This document shows, piece by piece, positions 23,840-32,829 of a stretch of 64,000 nt of DNA; position 1 is the first letter of the stretch; every line of letters begins with the position of its first letter. A program made the translations under genes and the position numbers. The DNA lies in contig NZ_JABBYG020000005.1 in NCBI RefSeq assembly GCF_012935325.2, forward strand, positions 62,001 through 126,000, read 5' to 3'. The DNA comes from Paenibacillus sp. PL91 (GTDB lineage Bacteria > Bacillota > Bacilli > Paenibacillales > Paenibacillaceae). The notes under the pieces are model-generated. The model searched no databases. It was given only the letters and a program-made list of their open reading frames with translations, and was not told the DNA's origin.

Positions 23840-25125
23840 ATATACTAGTAATTGGTACAGGTTATGTAGGCTCGACTACAGCTATGGTATTTGCCGAGCT
23901 AGGCTGGCAAGTGACGGGACTTGATACCGACGCACATAAAATTAAGCAGCTGGAGCAGGGCTTGCTTCATTTTTACGAGCCAGGACTCGAAGCGCTGCTC
24001 AGGAAGCATATACAGTCCGGGCAAATAAAATTCACTACTAATAAAGACCTTGCCATTCAAAGCAATGATCTCATTTTTATTTGCGTCGGAACGCCTTCTC
24101 GTCCAGATGGCAGCGCAGATATGCGCTATGTGAAGCAGGTAGCCGAGGATATCGGCCAGAAGATGAATGGCTATAAGCTGGTTATAACGAAAAGCACCGT
24201 TCCCGTAGGGACGCAGGAGCAGATTACCGCTTGGATTGGCGCCGCACAGGAACAGCCGTATCCTTTCGACGTAGCCTCAAACCCGGAGTTTCTGCGTGAA
24301 GGAAAAGCTGTGCTTGATGCTTTAAATCCGGATCGCATTATTATCGGCTCCAATAGCAAACGTGCTACAAATCTGCTTCAATCGCTTTACCAGTCCGTCA
24401 AATGCCCCGTTGTCATAACCACGCCTAGAACAGCTGAGCTTATCAAGTACGCTTCAAACGCATTTTTAGCCAACAAAATATCTTTTATTAACGAGCTTGC
24501 TAGACTTTGCGACGCCATCGACGTCAATGTGAAGGAAGTATCGAATGGAATGGGACTCGATCCCCGAATAGGCGCTAGCTTCCTGCAGGCTGGAATCGGA
24601 TACGGCGGATCATGCTTTCCGAAGGATGTCTCTGCCTTAATTTTGACGGCAAAGCAAAATAGTATCGAGCTGTCTGTATTGGAGAAGGTCGTACAGGTCA
24701 ATCAAACGCAGCATGCGTACCTGATCGATAAAACGAGAGAGCGTTTAGGAAGTCTTGCTAATAAAAAGATAGCGATACTAGGCTTGGCATTCAAGCCAGA
24801 TACAGACGATATCCGGGAAGCTCCGGCTCTTCGAGTAATCGAAAGCCTGCTGAGCGAACAGGCTCAAATCATGCTGTATGATCCCGTTGCCGTTCTCCCG
24901 AATAGCGCTGCATATAAAGCCGTCACCGAATGCTCTCAGCTGGAGGAAGCGCTGCAGGATGCCGATGCCGTTTTGATGTGCACGGAATGGCCGATTTTCA
25001 GAAAGATAGATTGGGCACAAATGAAAGCAGTGATGAACCAGCCGAATGTATTCGATGGACGAAATATGCTGGATGCGCAAGACATGCGAGCGCTCGGATA
25101 TTTTTATCAAGGGATAGGGTTTTGA
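23836..25125 (+). CDS. UDP-glucose 6-dehydrogenase (Ugd/TuaD type)
   Basis: The 429-residue NAD-dependent enzyme oxidises UDP-glucose to UDP-glucuronate in the cytoplasm. The Rossmann motif GTGYVGSTTAMVFAELGW is at residues 7-24. Other motifs: CVGTPSRPDGSADMRYV, TKSTVPVGT, the catalytic Cys in GIGYGGSCFPKDVSAL, and FKPDTDDIREAP in the C-terminal domain. It is coupled to the nucleotidyltransferase by a 4-base overlap, so the two genes give a two-step route to UDP-GlcA for the cluster glycosyltransferases. It is followed by a terminator at 25128-25164. Confidence 0.9.
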   Translation: MNILVIGTGYVGSTTAMVFAELGWQVTGLDTDAHKIKQLEQGLLHFYEPGLEALLRKHIQSGQIKFTTNKDLAIQSNDLIFICVGTPSRPDGSADMRYVKQVAEDIGQKMNGYKLVITKSTVPVGTQEQITAWIGAAQEQPYPFDVASNPEFLREGKAVLDALNPDRIIIGSNSKRATNLLQSLYQSVKCPVVITTPRTAELIKYASNAFLANKISFINELARLCDAIDVNVKEVSNGMGLDPRIGASFLQAGIGYGGSCFPKDVSALILTAKQNSIELSVLEKVVQVNQTQHAYLIDKTRERLGSLANKKIAILGLAFKPDTDDIREAPALRVIESLLSEQAQIMLYDPVAVLPNSAAYKAVTECSQLEEALQDADAVLMCTEWPIFRKIDWAQMKAVMNQPNVFDGRNMLDAQDMRALGYFYQGIGF

Positions 25126-25127
25126 TG

Positions 25128-25164
25128 AGAAAGCTTGAGCAATCAAGCTTTTTCTTTTTTTTTT
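25128..25164 (+). terminator. Intrinsic terminator after the UDP-glucose dehydrogenase gene
   Basis: AAAGCTTGA pairs with TCAAGCTTT around a GCAA loop, followed by a long T tract. Confidence 0.82.
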
Positions 25165-25234
25165 ATTGAGGACGATCGGTGCTGAACGAAAGTAAATTCG
25201 GCAGAAACTGTCCAATCCATTTCTATTTTTTGTT

Positions 25235-25243
25235 CATATATTA
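25235..25243 (+). promoter_or_regulatory. Sigma-K-like -10 box upstream of the 25289 dehydrogenase
   Basis: CATATATTA, perfect CATANNNTA, 46 bases before the ATG at 25289. The -35 position reads TCC. Confidence 0.48.
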
Positions 25244-25288
25244 TTTAAGTTATTCAAAGCAGCTAGAAAGAGGGCGAAATCATAGAAT

Positions 25289-26602
25289 ATGAGCAAGGAA
25301 CAATATGTTAATACCAAGGAAGAGACGCGAACGGTAGCGATTGTTGGGATGGGCTATGTTGGCCTTCCGTTAGCTTTGCTATTTGTGCAAAAGGGATTTC
25401 ATGTGCTGGGCATTGATTTGGACCGTCAAAAAATGAAGATGCTTAATGAAGGAATCAGCTATTTAACGGATATTCAAGATGAAGTCATTCAGGCCGCGTT
25501 GTCATCAGAACGCTTTACGCCTTCCAATCATTATAATGGCTTGCATGAGGCCGAAGCTATTATCATCTGTGTACCGACTCCGCTAACGTCGCATAGAACG
25601 CCTGATTTAAGCTATTTGACCCAAGCTGCGATTGAAATAAGCTATAGATTGAACAAGGGCCAGCTTGTCATATTGGAGAGCTCCACTTATCCAGGGACTA
25701 CGAGTGAAGTATTGGTTCCCATTCTTAGCCAATTCGGTTTAAAGGTGGGCACGGATTTTTATGCAGGCTATTCACCGGAGCGGCTGGATCCCGGCAATGA
25801 GAAGTATCAGGTGCAAAACATTCCTAAGATTATCAGCGGCACAACATCAAGCTGCAAAGCGAGAGTGGAAGAATTGTACGGGCAAGTATTTGACCAGATC
25901 CATTCGGTTTCTTCTACGGATGCAGCAGAAATGACAAAGATCTTGGAAAATTCGTACCGACTGATCAACATTTCCTTTATGAATGAGATGGCGATGATAT
26001 GCGATGAGCTTAAGCTGAATGTATGGGAAATTATCGATGCGGCCAGCACCAAGCCGTTTGGCTATACCCCCTTCTATCCCGGACCTGGAATCGGCGGACA
26101 TTGTATTCCGGTCGATCCTTCTTATTTGGTATGGAAAATCAAACAAACCGGAATAAATTCCGATTTTATACAAATTTCAAATGCAATTAATCGTACGATG
26201 CCGAGCTATATTGTTCGGCAGCTCGAGAAGCATCTTGCCCATCAAACGTTATCGAATAGCCATATAATCGTTTATGGCGCTGCGTATAAGCCAGACATAG
26301 CAGACTACCGGGAATCTGCCTCCACGAAGCTCATCCAATTGCTGCAGCAAGAAGGAGCGATCGTTTCGTACCATGACCCTTTCGTTCCTACCTTGCAGCT
26401 TGAAGGCCTTAAGCTTCAGAGCACACCGCTCACTGAAGAGGCGCTTAATAAAGCGGATTGCGTCATTATTGCCACGAATCATTCAAGCTTGCCCTTATCT
26501 TATTTAATAGAGCATGCCTCCTTTATATTTGATACGCGCAACGTAAGCAAAGGGATATCGGGCAAAGCGAAAATCGTGAGACTCGGAGGAGGAGATGATT
26601 GA
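25289..26602 (+). CDS. UDP-sugar 6-dehydrogenase, WecC/TviB type
   Basis: This 437-residue enzyme is a relative of UDP-ManNAc and UDP-GlcNAc 6-dehydrogenases. It has GMGYVGLPLALLFVQKGF (Rossmann), CVPTPLTSHRTPDLSYL, ESSTYPGTTSEV, and the catalytic Cys in GPGIGGHCIPVDPSYL, the GGHCIP form typical of the WecC branch rather than the GGSCFP form of the neighbouring Ugd. It therefore probably supplies a second, N-acetylated uronic acid donor. The ribosome site (GAAAGAGGG) is about 15 bases from ATG 25289, longer than usual. It is a monocistronic unit, with leader copy B downstream. Confidence 0.85.
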   Translation: MSKEQYVNTKEETRTVAIVGMGYVGLPLALLFVQKGFHVLGIDLDRQKMKMLNEGISYLTDIQDEVIQAALSSERFTPSNHYNGLHEAEAIIICVPTPLTSHRTPDLSYLTQAAIEISYRLNKGQLVILESSTYPGTTSEVLVPILSQFGLKVGTDFYAGYSPERLDPGNEKYQVQNIPKIISGTTSSCKARVEELYGQVFDQIHSVSSTDAAEMTKILENSYRLINISFMNEMAMICDELKLNVWEIIDAASTKPFGYTPFYPGPGIGGHCIPVDPSYLVWKIKQTGINSDFIQISNAINRTMPSYIVRQLEKHLAHQTLSNSHIIVYGAAYKPDIADYRESASTKLIQLLQQEGAIVSYHDPFVPTLQLEGLKLQSTPLTEEALNKADCVIIATNHSSLPLSYLIEHASFIFDTRNVSKGISGKAKIVRLGGGDD

Positions 26603-26670
26603 GTGCGGAAAGTCGTTCTATTCTATCCTTTTTTGCTTAATTTAGACAAAATGTAGGGTTTCCTAGTGAT

Positions 26671-26730
26671 CTAGGCAAACATAGTATAAGTCAAGAGAGG
26701 AGAAAGGCAAGTAACTGTGTATGACATTTG
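26671..26730 (+). promoter_or_regulatory. Conserved leader element, copy B, with sigma-K-like -10 box
   Basis: It aligns gap-free with 16941-17000. CATAGTATA (26680-26688) is a perfect -10 box, and the -35 position reads TCC. GAGAGGAGA follows, then a possible 27-codon ORF from GTG 26718 that ends at 26801, just before TTG 26805. In copy A the corresponding GTG (16988) opens a 15-codon ORF ending at the 17031 start. Confidence 0.6.
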
Positions 26731-26804
26731 CCGGTATTATGCGAAACATTTAATAGTAGCAAATGAGCAAACTATGAAAATAGAAGCTGAAAGGAGATGA
26801 CCCT

Positions 26805-27521
26805 TTGAAAGGAGTCATATTAGCAGGAGGTACAGGAACGCGTCTGCGTCCCCTTACTAACTTGATGAATAAGCATCTTCTTCCCGTTGGAAAATACCCG
26901 ATGATCTACTATGCAATAAAAAAACTGGCAGATGCTGGCATTCAAGATATTTTGCTCGTGATAGGCAAGCAATCCGCCGGTATGTATGTGGATTACTTGG
27001 GAAGCGGCAATGATTTTGGCGTTCGTATCACGTATAAAATTCAGGATCAAGCAGGCGGAATTGCTGAGGCATTATCACTCGCCTCTGATTTTATCGAAGC
27101 CAATGAAAAGTTCGTCGTGCTGCTGGGCGACAATTTGTTTACGGATAGTCTATTGCCCTTCGTTCAAGAGTTTCAGTCTCAGCCAGAGGGAGCGAAGGTC
27201 ATATTAAAAATGGTCGACGATGCACGGAGGTACGGCGTTCCTGTCATTGAAGGAGCTATCATTAAGTCCATTTTGGAGAAGCCAGAAAATCCTCCATCGA
27301 ACTACTGCGTAACCGGCATTTATATGTATGACAATGAAGTGTTCGAGCTTGTTGCCCAGATAGACCCTTCTTCAAGAGGCGAGCTCGAAATTACGGATGT
27401 CAACAATCTATACGCTGCGAAGGGCGTTCTGACCTATAACGTGATGAACGGATGGTGGACGGATGCAGGGACGATGGAATCTCTGCATGAGGCTGGCGCA
27501 AAGTTGAAGGAAGGTGAATAA
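26805..27521 (+). CDS. Glucose-1-phosphate thymidylyltransferase, short form (SpsI/RmlA-like)
   Basis: The product is 238 residues from TTG 26805, with GGAGATG upstream. KGVILAGGTGTRLRPLTNLM is the nucleotide-binding loop; LLGDNLFTDSLLPF, SILEKPENPPSNYCVTGIYMYD and SSRGELEITDVN complete the RmlA signature. The short form matches SpsI of the B. subtilis spore-coat polysaccharide operon. It activates glucose-1-phosphate to dTDP-glucose, the substrate for the next gene product. It heads an operon-like run of closely spaced genes to 42055. Confidence 0.9.
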   Translation: MKGVILAGGTGTRLRPLTNLMNKHLLPVGKYPMIYYAIKKLADAGIQDILLVIGKQSAGMYVDYLGSGNDFGVRITYKIQDQAGGIAEALSLASDFIEANEKFVVLLGDNLFTDSLLPFVQEFQSQPEGAKVILKMVDDARRYGVPVIEGAIIKSILEKPENPPSNYCVTGIYMYDNEVFELVAQIDPSSRGELEITDVNNLYAAKGVLTYNVMNGWWTDAGTMESLHEAGAKLKEGE

Positions 27522-27523
27522 CG

Positions 27524-28519
27524 ATGAGGCTGCTTATTACCGGAGGTATGGGGTTTATTGGAAGCAACTTTGTTTTGCATATGCTGCGCCAATATCCTGA
27601 CTACCAAATTTATAATTTGGATTTGCTCACCTATGCATCCCATATCGACAATTTATTAGAGGTGGCTTCATTACCAAACTATCATTTTATCCAAGGAGAC
27701 ATTTGCGATAAGCAGCTCCTCTCCCAATTGATGAACGAGGGTATAGATGCCGTCATTCATTTTGCGGCTGAATCGCATGTCGACAGAAGCATTGACAATC
27801 CGTTCGCCTTTGTGGACACAAACGTGCAGGGCACGCTAGCTCTTCTTGAGGCTGCAAGAGTGCATAAGGTTAAACGCTTTGTACAGGTGTCCACGGATGA
27901 GGTATACGGCTCGCTTGGAGGAAGCGGTTATTTCTCCGAAACGACGCCGCTTGCGCCAAATAGTCCTTATTCTTCCAGCAAAGCGGGCGCGGATCTGCTG
28001 GCGAGGGCTTACTTTCACACGTACGGCCTGCCTGTCATGACGACACGATGCTCTAATAATTACGGGCCGCGTCAATTTCCCGAGAAGCTTATTCCGCTTA
28101 CGATATTACGCGCACTGAACAATGAAGGGATTCCGCTGTACGGAGACGGTCTGAATATTCGGGACTGGCTTTATGTGGATGATCATTGCAGCGCTATTGA
28201 TCTGGTTCTTCATCATGGCGGCCCAGGGGAAGTGTATAACATCGGCGGGCACAATGAGTATACCAATATTGCTATTATTCGCCGCATCCTTGCCGAGCTT
28301 GGCAAGCCGGAATCGCTTATCCACTATGTGAAGGACCGCTTAGGCCATGACCGCCGTTATGCTATAAACGCTGCGAAAATTAGAAAAGAGCTGGGCTGGG
28401 TTCCGAATCATCATTTCGAAAGCGGAATTCAGAAAACGGTGGAATGGTATGTGGACAATTTGCAGTGGCGGAACAAAATTGCTGCAGGCACGCATAACAA
28501 AAACAATACGTTACTTTAA
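27524..28519 (+). CDS. dTDP-glucose 4,6-dehydratase (RmlB/SpsJ-like)
   Basis: This 331-residue short-chain dehydrogenase fold makes dTDP-4-keto-6-deoxyglucose from dTDP-glucose. The NAD loop is GGMGFIGSNFVLHML, the catalytic region STDEVYGSLG (Thr-Asp-Glu) and SPYSSSKAGADLL with the YxxxK variant SxxxK seen in RmlB as part of the PYSASKA motif; ESHVDRSI and RCSNNYGPRQFPEKLIP are diagnostic. It lies 2 bases after rmlA-like 26805. Confidence 0.92.
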   Translation: MRLLITGGMGFIGSNFVLHMLRQYPDYQIYNLDLLTYASHIDNLLEVASLPNYHFIQGDICDKQLLSQLMNEGIDAVIHFAAESHVDRSIDNPFAFVDTNVQGTLALLEAARVHKVKRFVQVSTDEVYGSLGGSGYFSETTPLAPNSPYSSSKAGADLLARAYFHTYGLPVMTTRCSNNYGPRQFPEKLIPLTILRALNNEGIPLYGDGLNIRDWLYVDDHCSAIDLVLHHGGPGEVYNIGGHNEYTNIAIIRRILAELGKPESLIHYVKDRLGHDRRYAINAAKIRKELGWVPNHHFESGIQKTVEWYVDNLQWRNKIAAGTHNKNNTLL

Positions 28520-28536
28520 GGGAGGTTGAATGGACG

Positions 28537-28992
28537 ATGATCGAAGGAGTACGGAAAAAGATACTTAAAAAACATAGCGATGATCGTGGTTTTTTCATGG
28601 AGCTTCTGCGCCGGGATGACGACATTTTCGGTGAATTTGGCCAGGCATCGTTGTCCAAATCCTATCCGGGTGTCATCAAAGCCTTTCATTACCATAAGAA
28701 GCAGGACGATATTTGGTATTTTCCATTCGGCAACGCTCAGGTCGTTCTACATGATATGAGAGCGGACTCCGCTACATTTGGCCAAACCGATGTTTATTAC
28801 ATGGGGGAGGAAGATCCGTTTCTGCTGTTCATCCCTAGAGGTGTAGCTCATGGCTATCGTGTGCTTGGGCAGGAGCCTGCCTATATAATGTATGTGACCA
28901 ATATGGCTTATGATCCTGCTGACCCTGACGAGTATCGTTTTGCTTATGATGATCCAAATATCGGATTTGATTGGAATACGAAAAATCGTTAA
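28537..28992 (+). CDS. RmlC-family dTDP-4-dehydro-6-deoxyglucose epimerase-like cupin (SpsL-like)
   Basis: The 151-residue cupin is shorter than typical RmlC (about 180). It has the epimerase pattern: YPGVIKAFHYHKKQDDIWYF (first histidine region), NAQVVLHDMRADS, FIPRGVAHGYRVLG (active-site His). A C-terminal DPNIGFDWNTKNR follows. Known family reactions are 3,5-epimerisation of the RmlB product. A ketoisomerase or single epimerase role is possible, because no RmlD reductase is in the window. It lies between dehydratase and CgeB-like genes. B. subtilis SpsL is a similar short RmlC. Confidence 0.82.
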   Translation: MIEGVRKKILKKHSDDRGFFMELLRRDDDIFGEFGQASLSKSYPGVIKAFHYHKKQDDIWYFPFGNAQVVLHDMRADSATFGQTDVYYMGEEDPFLLFIPRGVAHGYRVLGQEPAYIMYVTNMAYDPADPDEYRFAYDDPNIGFDWNTKNR

Positions 28993-29006
28993 GGGATGGG
29001 GAGAAA

Positions 29007-30140
29007 ATGATACGCGTGAAATCCGGACGAAAGCAAGGCTATCTTTCCACATGGAATAAGGGATTTCAAGCCGGCAACAACGATGGCCTTGCCAAAGGGT
29101 GGAATGCCGGATATCGATTAGGGAGATCACAAGGCATTTTTGCAAAAATAGGAGAGGCGGCTTTCCCCCTTTTTTCTTACAAGGTACTCTATGTCACTGC
29201 CGGAATTGGAGATCCATATCCAGCGCTGGATCAAGCGATAATCGACGCTTTAAGCAAAGTGGTTACGGGAGTATTTTCGATGAGCCCCGCAGACTCGGTC
29301 GTAGCCGCAGCGGAGCTTCATCAACCGGATATCGTACTTGTGCTTAATGGAGTTTCCCTATCTGTTGATCGGGTCGATGAGCTTCGAGCGCGCGGCTTTC
29401 GAACAGCGGTTTGGTTTACTGACGATCCTTATTATACGGAATGGACGGTCAACATCGCGCCGCATTACGACGTTGTATTTACTTTAGAGTTGAATTGCGT
29501 TCCTTTCTATCAATCGGTTGGATGTAAGCAGGTTTATTACTTGCCGTTTGCAGTTAGTCCAAAGCTCTATCAGCCAACTGCCGTCGAACCTGCCATGCAG
29601 ACAGACATTTGCTTTATCGGTACTGCCTTCTGGAATCGTGTCCGGTACATCGATCAGCTCACGCCTTACCTCCTTGGCAAGCGTACGTTTATCTCAGGCT
29701 TGTGGTGGGATCGCTTGAAAAATTATCGCCAGCTTTCATCCTATATAAAGCTTGGGGAGTGGATGCCGCCGGAAGAGACTGCGCGTTATTATAATGGCGC
29801 CAAAATGGTCATCAATCTTCATCGGCCCGTTGTTGATGAGATGAATCGAATCGGCATGCCCATTCAAGCAAGCTCCGTAAACCCAAGGACCTTCGAAATT
29901 AATGGCTGTGCAACGCTGCAGCTAGTTGACGCTCGTTCTGAGGTTGCTCAAATGTATGAGCCAGATAAGGAAATCGTCATTTTTCATTCGCCTGAGGAGC
30001 TTCGCCATAAGCTCGAATATTACTTGACGCATGAAGAGGAGCGGCGGGAAATTGCACTGAGCGGCTACAAGCGCACACTGCAGCAGCATACGTATGTTCA
30101 TAGACTGCATCAAATGATCGCTATACTCATTCAAAACTAA
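29007..30140 (+). CDS. Gly-repeat-tagged CgeB-like glycosyltransferase
   Basis: The product is 377 residues from ATG 29007 (GATGGGGAG upstream); an upstream ATG at 28971 would overlap the epimerase gene. The basic start MIRVKSGRKQG is followed by a Gly-aromatic repeat (KGFQAGNNDGLAKGWNAG). The body matches the spore maturation protein CgeB family: YVTAGIGDPYPALDQAI, WFTDDPYYTEWT, DICFIGTAFWNR, and RTFEINGCATLQLVD. In B. subtilis, cgeAB is under sigma-K and GerE and affects the outermost spore crust glycan. GT-B fold, retaining type expected. The tag is not part of the CgeB family as I know it. Confidence 0.8.
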   Translation: MIRVKSGRKQGYLSTWNKGFQAGNNDGLAKGWNAGYRLGRSQGIFAKIGEAAFPLFSYKVLYVTAGIGDPYPALDQAIIDALSKVVTGVFSMSPADSVVAAAELHQPDIVLVLNGVSLSVDRVDELRARGFRTAVWFTDDPYYTEWTVNIAPHYDVVFTLELNCVPFYQSVGCKQVYYLPFAVSPKLYQPTAVEPAMQTDICFIGTAFWNRVRYIDQLTPYLLGKRTFISGLWWDRLKNYRQLSSYIKLGEWMPPEETARYYNGAKMVINLHRPVVDEMNRIGMPIQASSVNPRTFEINGCATLQLVDARSEVAQMYEPDKEIVIFHSPEELRHKLEYYLTHEEERREIALSGYKRTLQQHTYVHRLHQMIAILIQN

Positions 30141-30165
30141 AAGAATCAAGCCTTGGAGGTGAATT

Positions 30166-31140
30166 ATGCAGCAGCAAGCGCTAAAGCGTAAATCGAAGCG
30201 AGTACTGCAGCAGCTTAGACGCAGATTGAAAGGTAAACGAAAGCTAAGCAAAAAAGGAATCGTGAATGGACAGCATGCAAGCTTTAATACAGGATATAAC
30301 TCCGGTTACAACGATGGCTATAACAAAGGATATGATCTTGCTTTTGATAAAGGGGTGTTTGAGGGCGGCGATGCTATCGTTGACCAGCAGCTACCGGCAC
30401 ATGTTATTTTACCGAGCGTACCGCTCTCTGCTATTATTGCAGCCGGCTTAGCGCATTTCGAGGAGCAAATGCTGCCGCTGCTCCCAGCCTCCGATGTCTA
30501 TAGCCTTGCTCGTGACGCCTTGCTTGTTGGTAAACCGCTATCCATTGTGAGGCTTGGCGACGGCGAGCTGCTCACGATGGCGCAAGGGATGCAAAGTTTA
30601 GAGCAGATTCAAAAGGATGGAAGCTTCCTCCACTATGCAGGAATCGATGTGCCTGACTTCTCTGCGCGAGACATGCTGCTGCAAGCTATCCTCCAATCCT
30701 CTGTCGTAGGCATTCCAAAATCACGCTACCGCACCTTCTCTCCGCTTGCCATTTCCATTTTTGATCACTATGGCATCCCCTATCGAAATATGGCTCTCAC
30801 TCAATCCACCATTAACTATTCTTTATATTTAGAAGGCTTCCTGCTCGATTTGCTTGGGGGAGTAAAGGTGCTCCTTGTTGGGAATGAAGCGCCGAACCTG
30901 CGCGAGAAATTAGCAGCCAAAGGCATTCATGTTGTGGATGCGATCGCACCCGTACAAGGCATTCATGATGTGCCTCGTGTTATGAATGAGATTCTGACGC
31001 GGGATTTCGATATTGCACTTGTATCGGCAGGGGTACCGGCTGTCATTCTCGTTCAGCGAATTGCAGCAGAGATGGGAAAGGTCGCAATCGATTTTGGTCA
31101 TCTTGCGAATAAAATCAGCAACGGGGAAGCGCCTCTGTAG
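30166..31140 (+). CDS. Gly-Tyr-tagged glycosyltransferase with GT-D-type fold
   Basis: This 324-residue product has a highly basic start (KRKSKRVLQQLRRRLKGKRK), then the cleanest Gly-Tyr repeat of the window (GYNSGYNDGYNKGYD). The body contains SIVRLGDGELLTMAQG near residue 125-140, the signature of the GT-D fold family (formerly DUF1792), in which the Asp-Gly-Glu motif binds metal and donor. VLLVGNEAPNLREKL and DIALVSAGVPAVILVQ are the later fold elements. GT-D enzymes add sugars to Ser-rich adhesins in streptococci. ATG 30166 has GGAGGTGA. Spacing to neighbours is about 25 bases. Confidence 0.75.
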   Translation: MQQQALKRKSKRVLQQLRRRLKGKRKLSKKGIVNGQHASFNTGYNSGYNDGYNKGYDLAFDKGVFEGGDAIVDQQLPAHVILPSVPLSAIIAAGLAHFEEQMLPLLPASDVYSLARDALLVGKPLSIVRLGDGELLTMAQGMQSLEQIQKDGSFLHYAGIDVPDFSARDMLLQAILQSSVVGIPKSRYRTFSPLAISIFDHYGIPYRNMALTQSTINYSLYLEGFLLDLLGGVKVLLVGNEAPNLREKLAAKGIHVVDAIAPVQGIHDVPRVMNEILTRDFDIALVSAGVPAVILVQRIAAEMGKVAIDFGHLANKISNGEAPL

Positions 31141-31162
31141 CCATTAAGAGAGGAGAAAAGCA

Positions 31163-32542
31163 ATGAGAGCAGTCAAATTTAGACCTCGCAAGAAGGCCTC
31201 AAAGTCAAAAAACTCGCATCCAGCGTTTCATAGCGGATTAAAGGCTGGCTACGGGGATGGCTTTCAACGCGGCTACGAGCAAGGTTTAAATAGCGGGCTT
31301 CGTGACGGTATGGAAGGCAAACGACAGTTGTTTGATGGAACCAGCATCATTATACCCACTATGAATCAGAAACTGTTTCTGATTGAATGCATCGAAAGCA
31401 TCCGGAAATATACGCATCAGCCGTATGAAATCATCGTGATAGATAACGGGTCGACAGACGGTACGGCTCCGTATCTGATGGCAGAGACGGATGGTGTGCG
31501 TTTCCGTTTAAATAAAAGCAATTTAGGCTTCGCAGGCGCTGTTAATCAAGGGATGCAAATGGCGAAGGGAACGAGTTTGCTGCTGCTGAACAATGATACG
31601 GTCGTTACGCCAAATTGGCTGAGCAATTTGCTTGCCTGCGCAAGCTCTGATCCTGAAATCGGCTTAGTTGGACCCGTCAGCAATTATATTAGCGGTGATC
31701 AATATATTCCAACAAACTATGATTCGGTTGAAGATATGCAGCAATTTGCACTTGGCTACAATCAACCGAATGCTGCTCGTTATCAGGTGGTTTCCCGAAT
31801 TACTGGCTTTTGCCTGTTGATGCGCAGGGACGTTTTTGAGCGAATCGGATATTTTGACGAAGGCTTTGAGATCGGCAACTGCGAGGATGATGACTACGGA
31901 CTGCGTGCTACTATGCTCGGATTCAAGCTTGTCATCGCGGGAGATACGTTTGTACACCATTATGGCAGTATGACGATGAAGCATTTAAAGGAAAGATTCG
32001 CGCCCGTCTATGAGAAGAATCAGGTGTATTACTATGACAAATGGGGTGATCCGGGCCGTGCGCTGCAAGAAGCAGCAAATAGCGAGGATTATCGTTTAAA
32101 TGGAATGAATCGCTTCTATCCTAGCAGCATCGTCGTCAAAGGTGCAGATCCAACAGCCTACTGGGTCGAAAATGGTATCCGATATCCGATTATGACACCA
32201 ATCTCCCTTCCTATAACGCAAGTGTCCTCACTGGATTTGAAGAGCTGGCAGCTCGGTCCTCCGTTAAGCGCAGAGGATGTGCAGCTTAAGCTAAATCAAT
32301 TAAGCGATGAATGGCAAACAGAGCAGAAATTAGCGGATGGCATTATCGTTATTTCGCAAACTGGACTGTTATACCAGCTGCAGCAAGGCAAATTGCGATC
32401 CATCCTATCAAGTGCAGCCTTGCACGTATGGCATTTGCATCAAAGGGCTGCCATTCCGATCACTCATGAAACAGAAAGCCGCTATCCGCTTGGAAATCCG
32501 ATTATCCCATGTCCGGCTATACGTACACTTTCCTGGAGGTGA
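31163..32542 (+). CDS. Gly-Tyr-tagged family 2 glycosyltransferase
   Basis: This 459-residue paralogue of the 12185 product has the same domain order: basic N-terminus, Gly repeat (GLKAGYGDGFQRGYEQGLNS, about 26-45), GT-A domain and C-terminal module. The catalytic motifs are intact here: TSIIIPTMNQ, VIDNGSTDG, LLLNNDTVVT (metal site) and CEDDDYGLRATMLG. The C-terminal module contains FYPSSIVVKGADPTAYWVEN and a second weaker copy (LLYQLQQGKLRSI), the same repeated motif as in 12185. The start has AGAGAGGAG. The preserved NND makes this the likely active member of the pair. Confidence 0.85.
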   Translation: MRAVKFRPRKKASKSKNSHPAFHSGLKAGYGDGFQRGYEQGLNSGLRDGMEGKRQLFDGTSIIIPTMNQKLFLIECIESIRKYTHQPYEIIVIDNGSTDGTAPYLMAETDGVRFRLNKSNLGFAGAVNQGMQMAKGTSLLLLNNDTVVTPNWLSNLLACASSDPEIGLVGPVSNYISGDQYIPTNYDSVEDMQQFALGYNQPNAARYQVVSRITGFCLLMRRDVFERIGYFDEGFEIGNCEDDDYGLRATMLGFKLVIAGDTFVHHYGSMTMKHLKERFAPVYEKNQVYYYDKWGDPGRALQEAANSEDYRLNGMNRFYPSSIVVKGADPTAYWVENGIRYPIMTPISLPITQVSSLDLKSWQLGPPLSAEDVQLKLNQLSDEWQTEQKLADGIIVISQTGLLYQLQQGKLRSILSSAALHVWHLHQRAAIPITHETESRYPLGNPIIPCPAIRTLSWR

Positions 32543-32547
32543 TCATA

Positions 32548-32808
32548 ATGATTAGCAGAAAAAAACGCAAGATGACAAGAACGAGGAAGCATAAGGGTAT
32601 AACCATTGTCAGAAAAAGACGACGCATAGCCAATACGCGTTTGAGAAAAAAGAAAACGAAGGTCGTTCACGCAAGGAGAGCTTATCGTTCTCCTGCTTAC
32701 AACAGAGGCTATAACAAAGCCTTTGATCAGGCTTATAACGAAGGCTTTAACACAGGTTACGCGCAGGGCGTGGAGCAGGCTCAATTAATTAACAGCACCG
32801 AGCTTTAA
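32548..32808 (+). CDS. Stand-alone basic Gly-Tyr repeat protein
   Basis: The product is 86 residues. ATG 32548 has a near-ideal GGAGGTGAT 6 bases upstream; an in-frame ATG at 32509 lies within the previous gene. The first 50 residues are about half Lys/Arg. The C-terminal third is a Gly-Tyr repeat (YNRGYNKAFDQAYNEGFNTG). Architecture is identical to the 14598 product. No enzyme domain. It is placed between two tagged glycosyltransferase genes. Confidence 0.75.
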   Translation: MISRKKRKMTRTRKHKGITIVRKRRRIANTRLRKKKTKVVHARRAYRSPAYNRGYNKAFDQAYNEGFNTGYAQGVEQAQLINSTEL

Positions 32809-32829
32809 GCGGAGGGGAGGACACGAAAA

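Noticed and set aside
28971..29006. Start of the CgeB-like gene at 28971 within the epimerase gene
   Set aside because: ATG 29007 has a better-spaced ribosome site, and the basic tag begins there as in the other tagged proteins.
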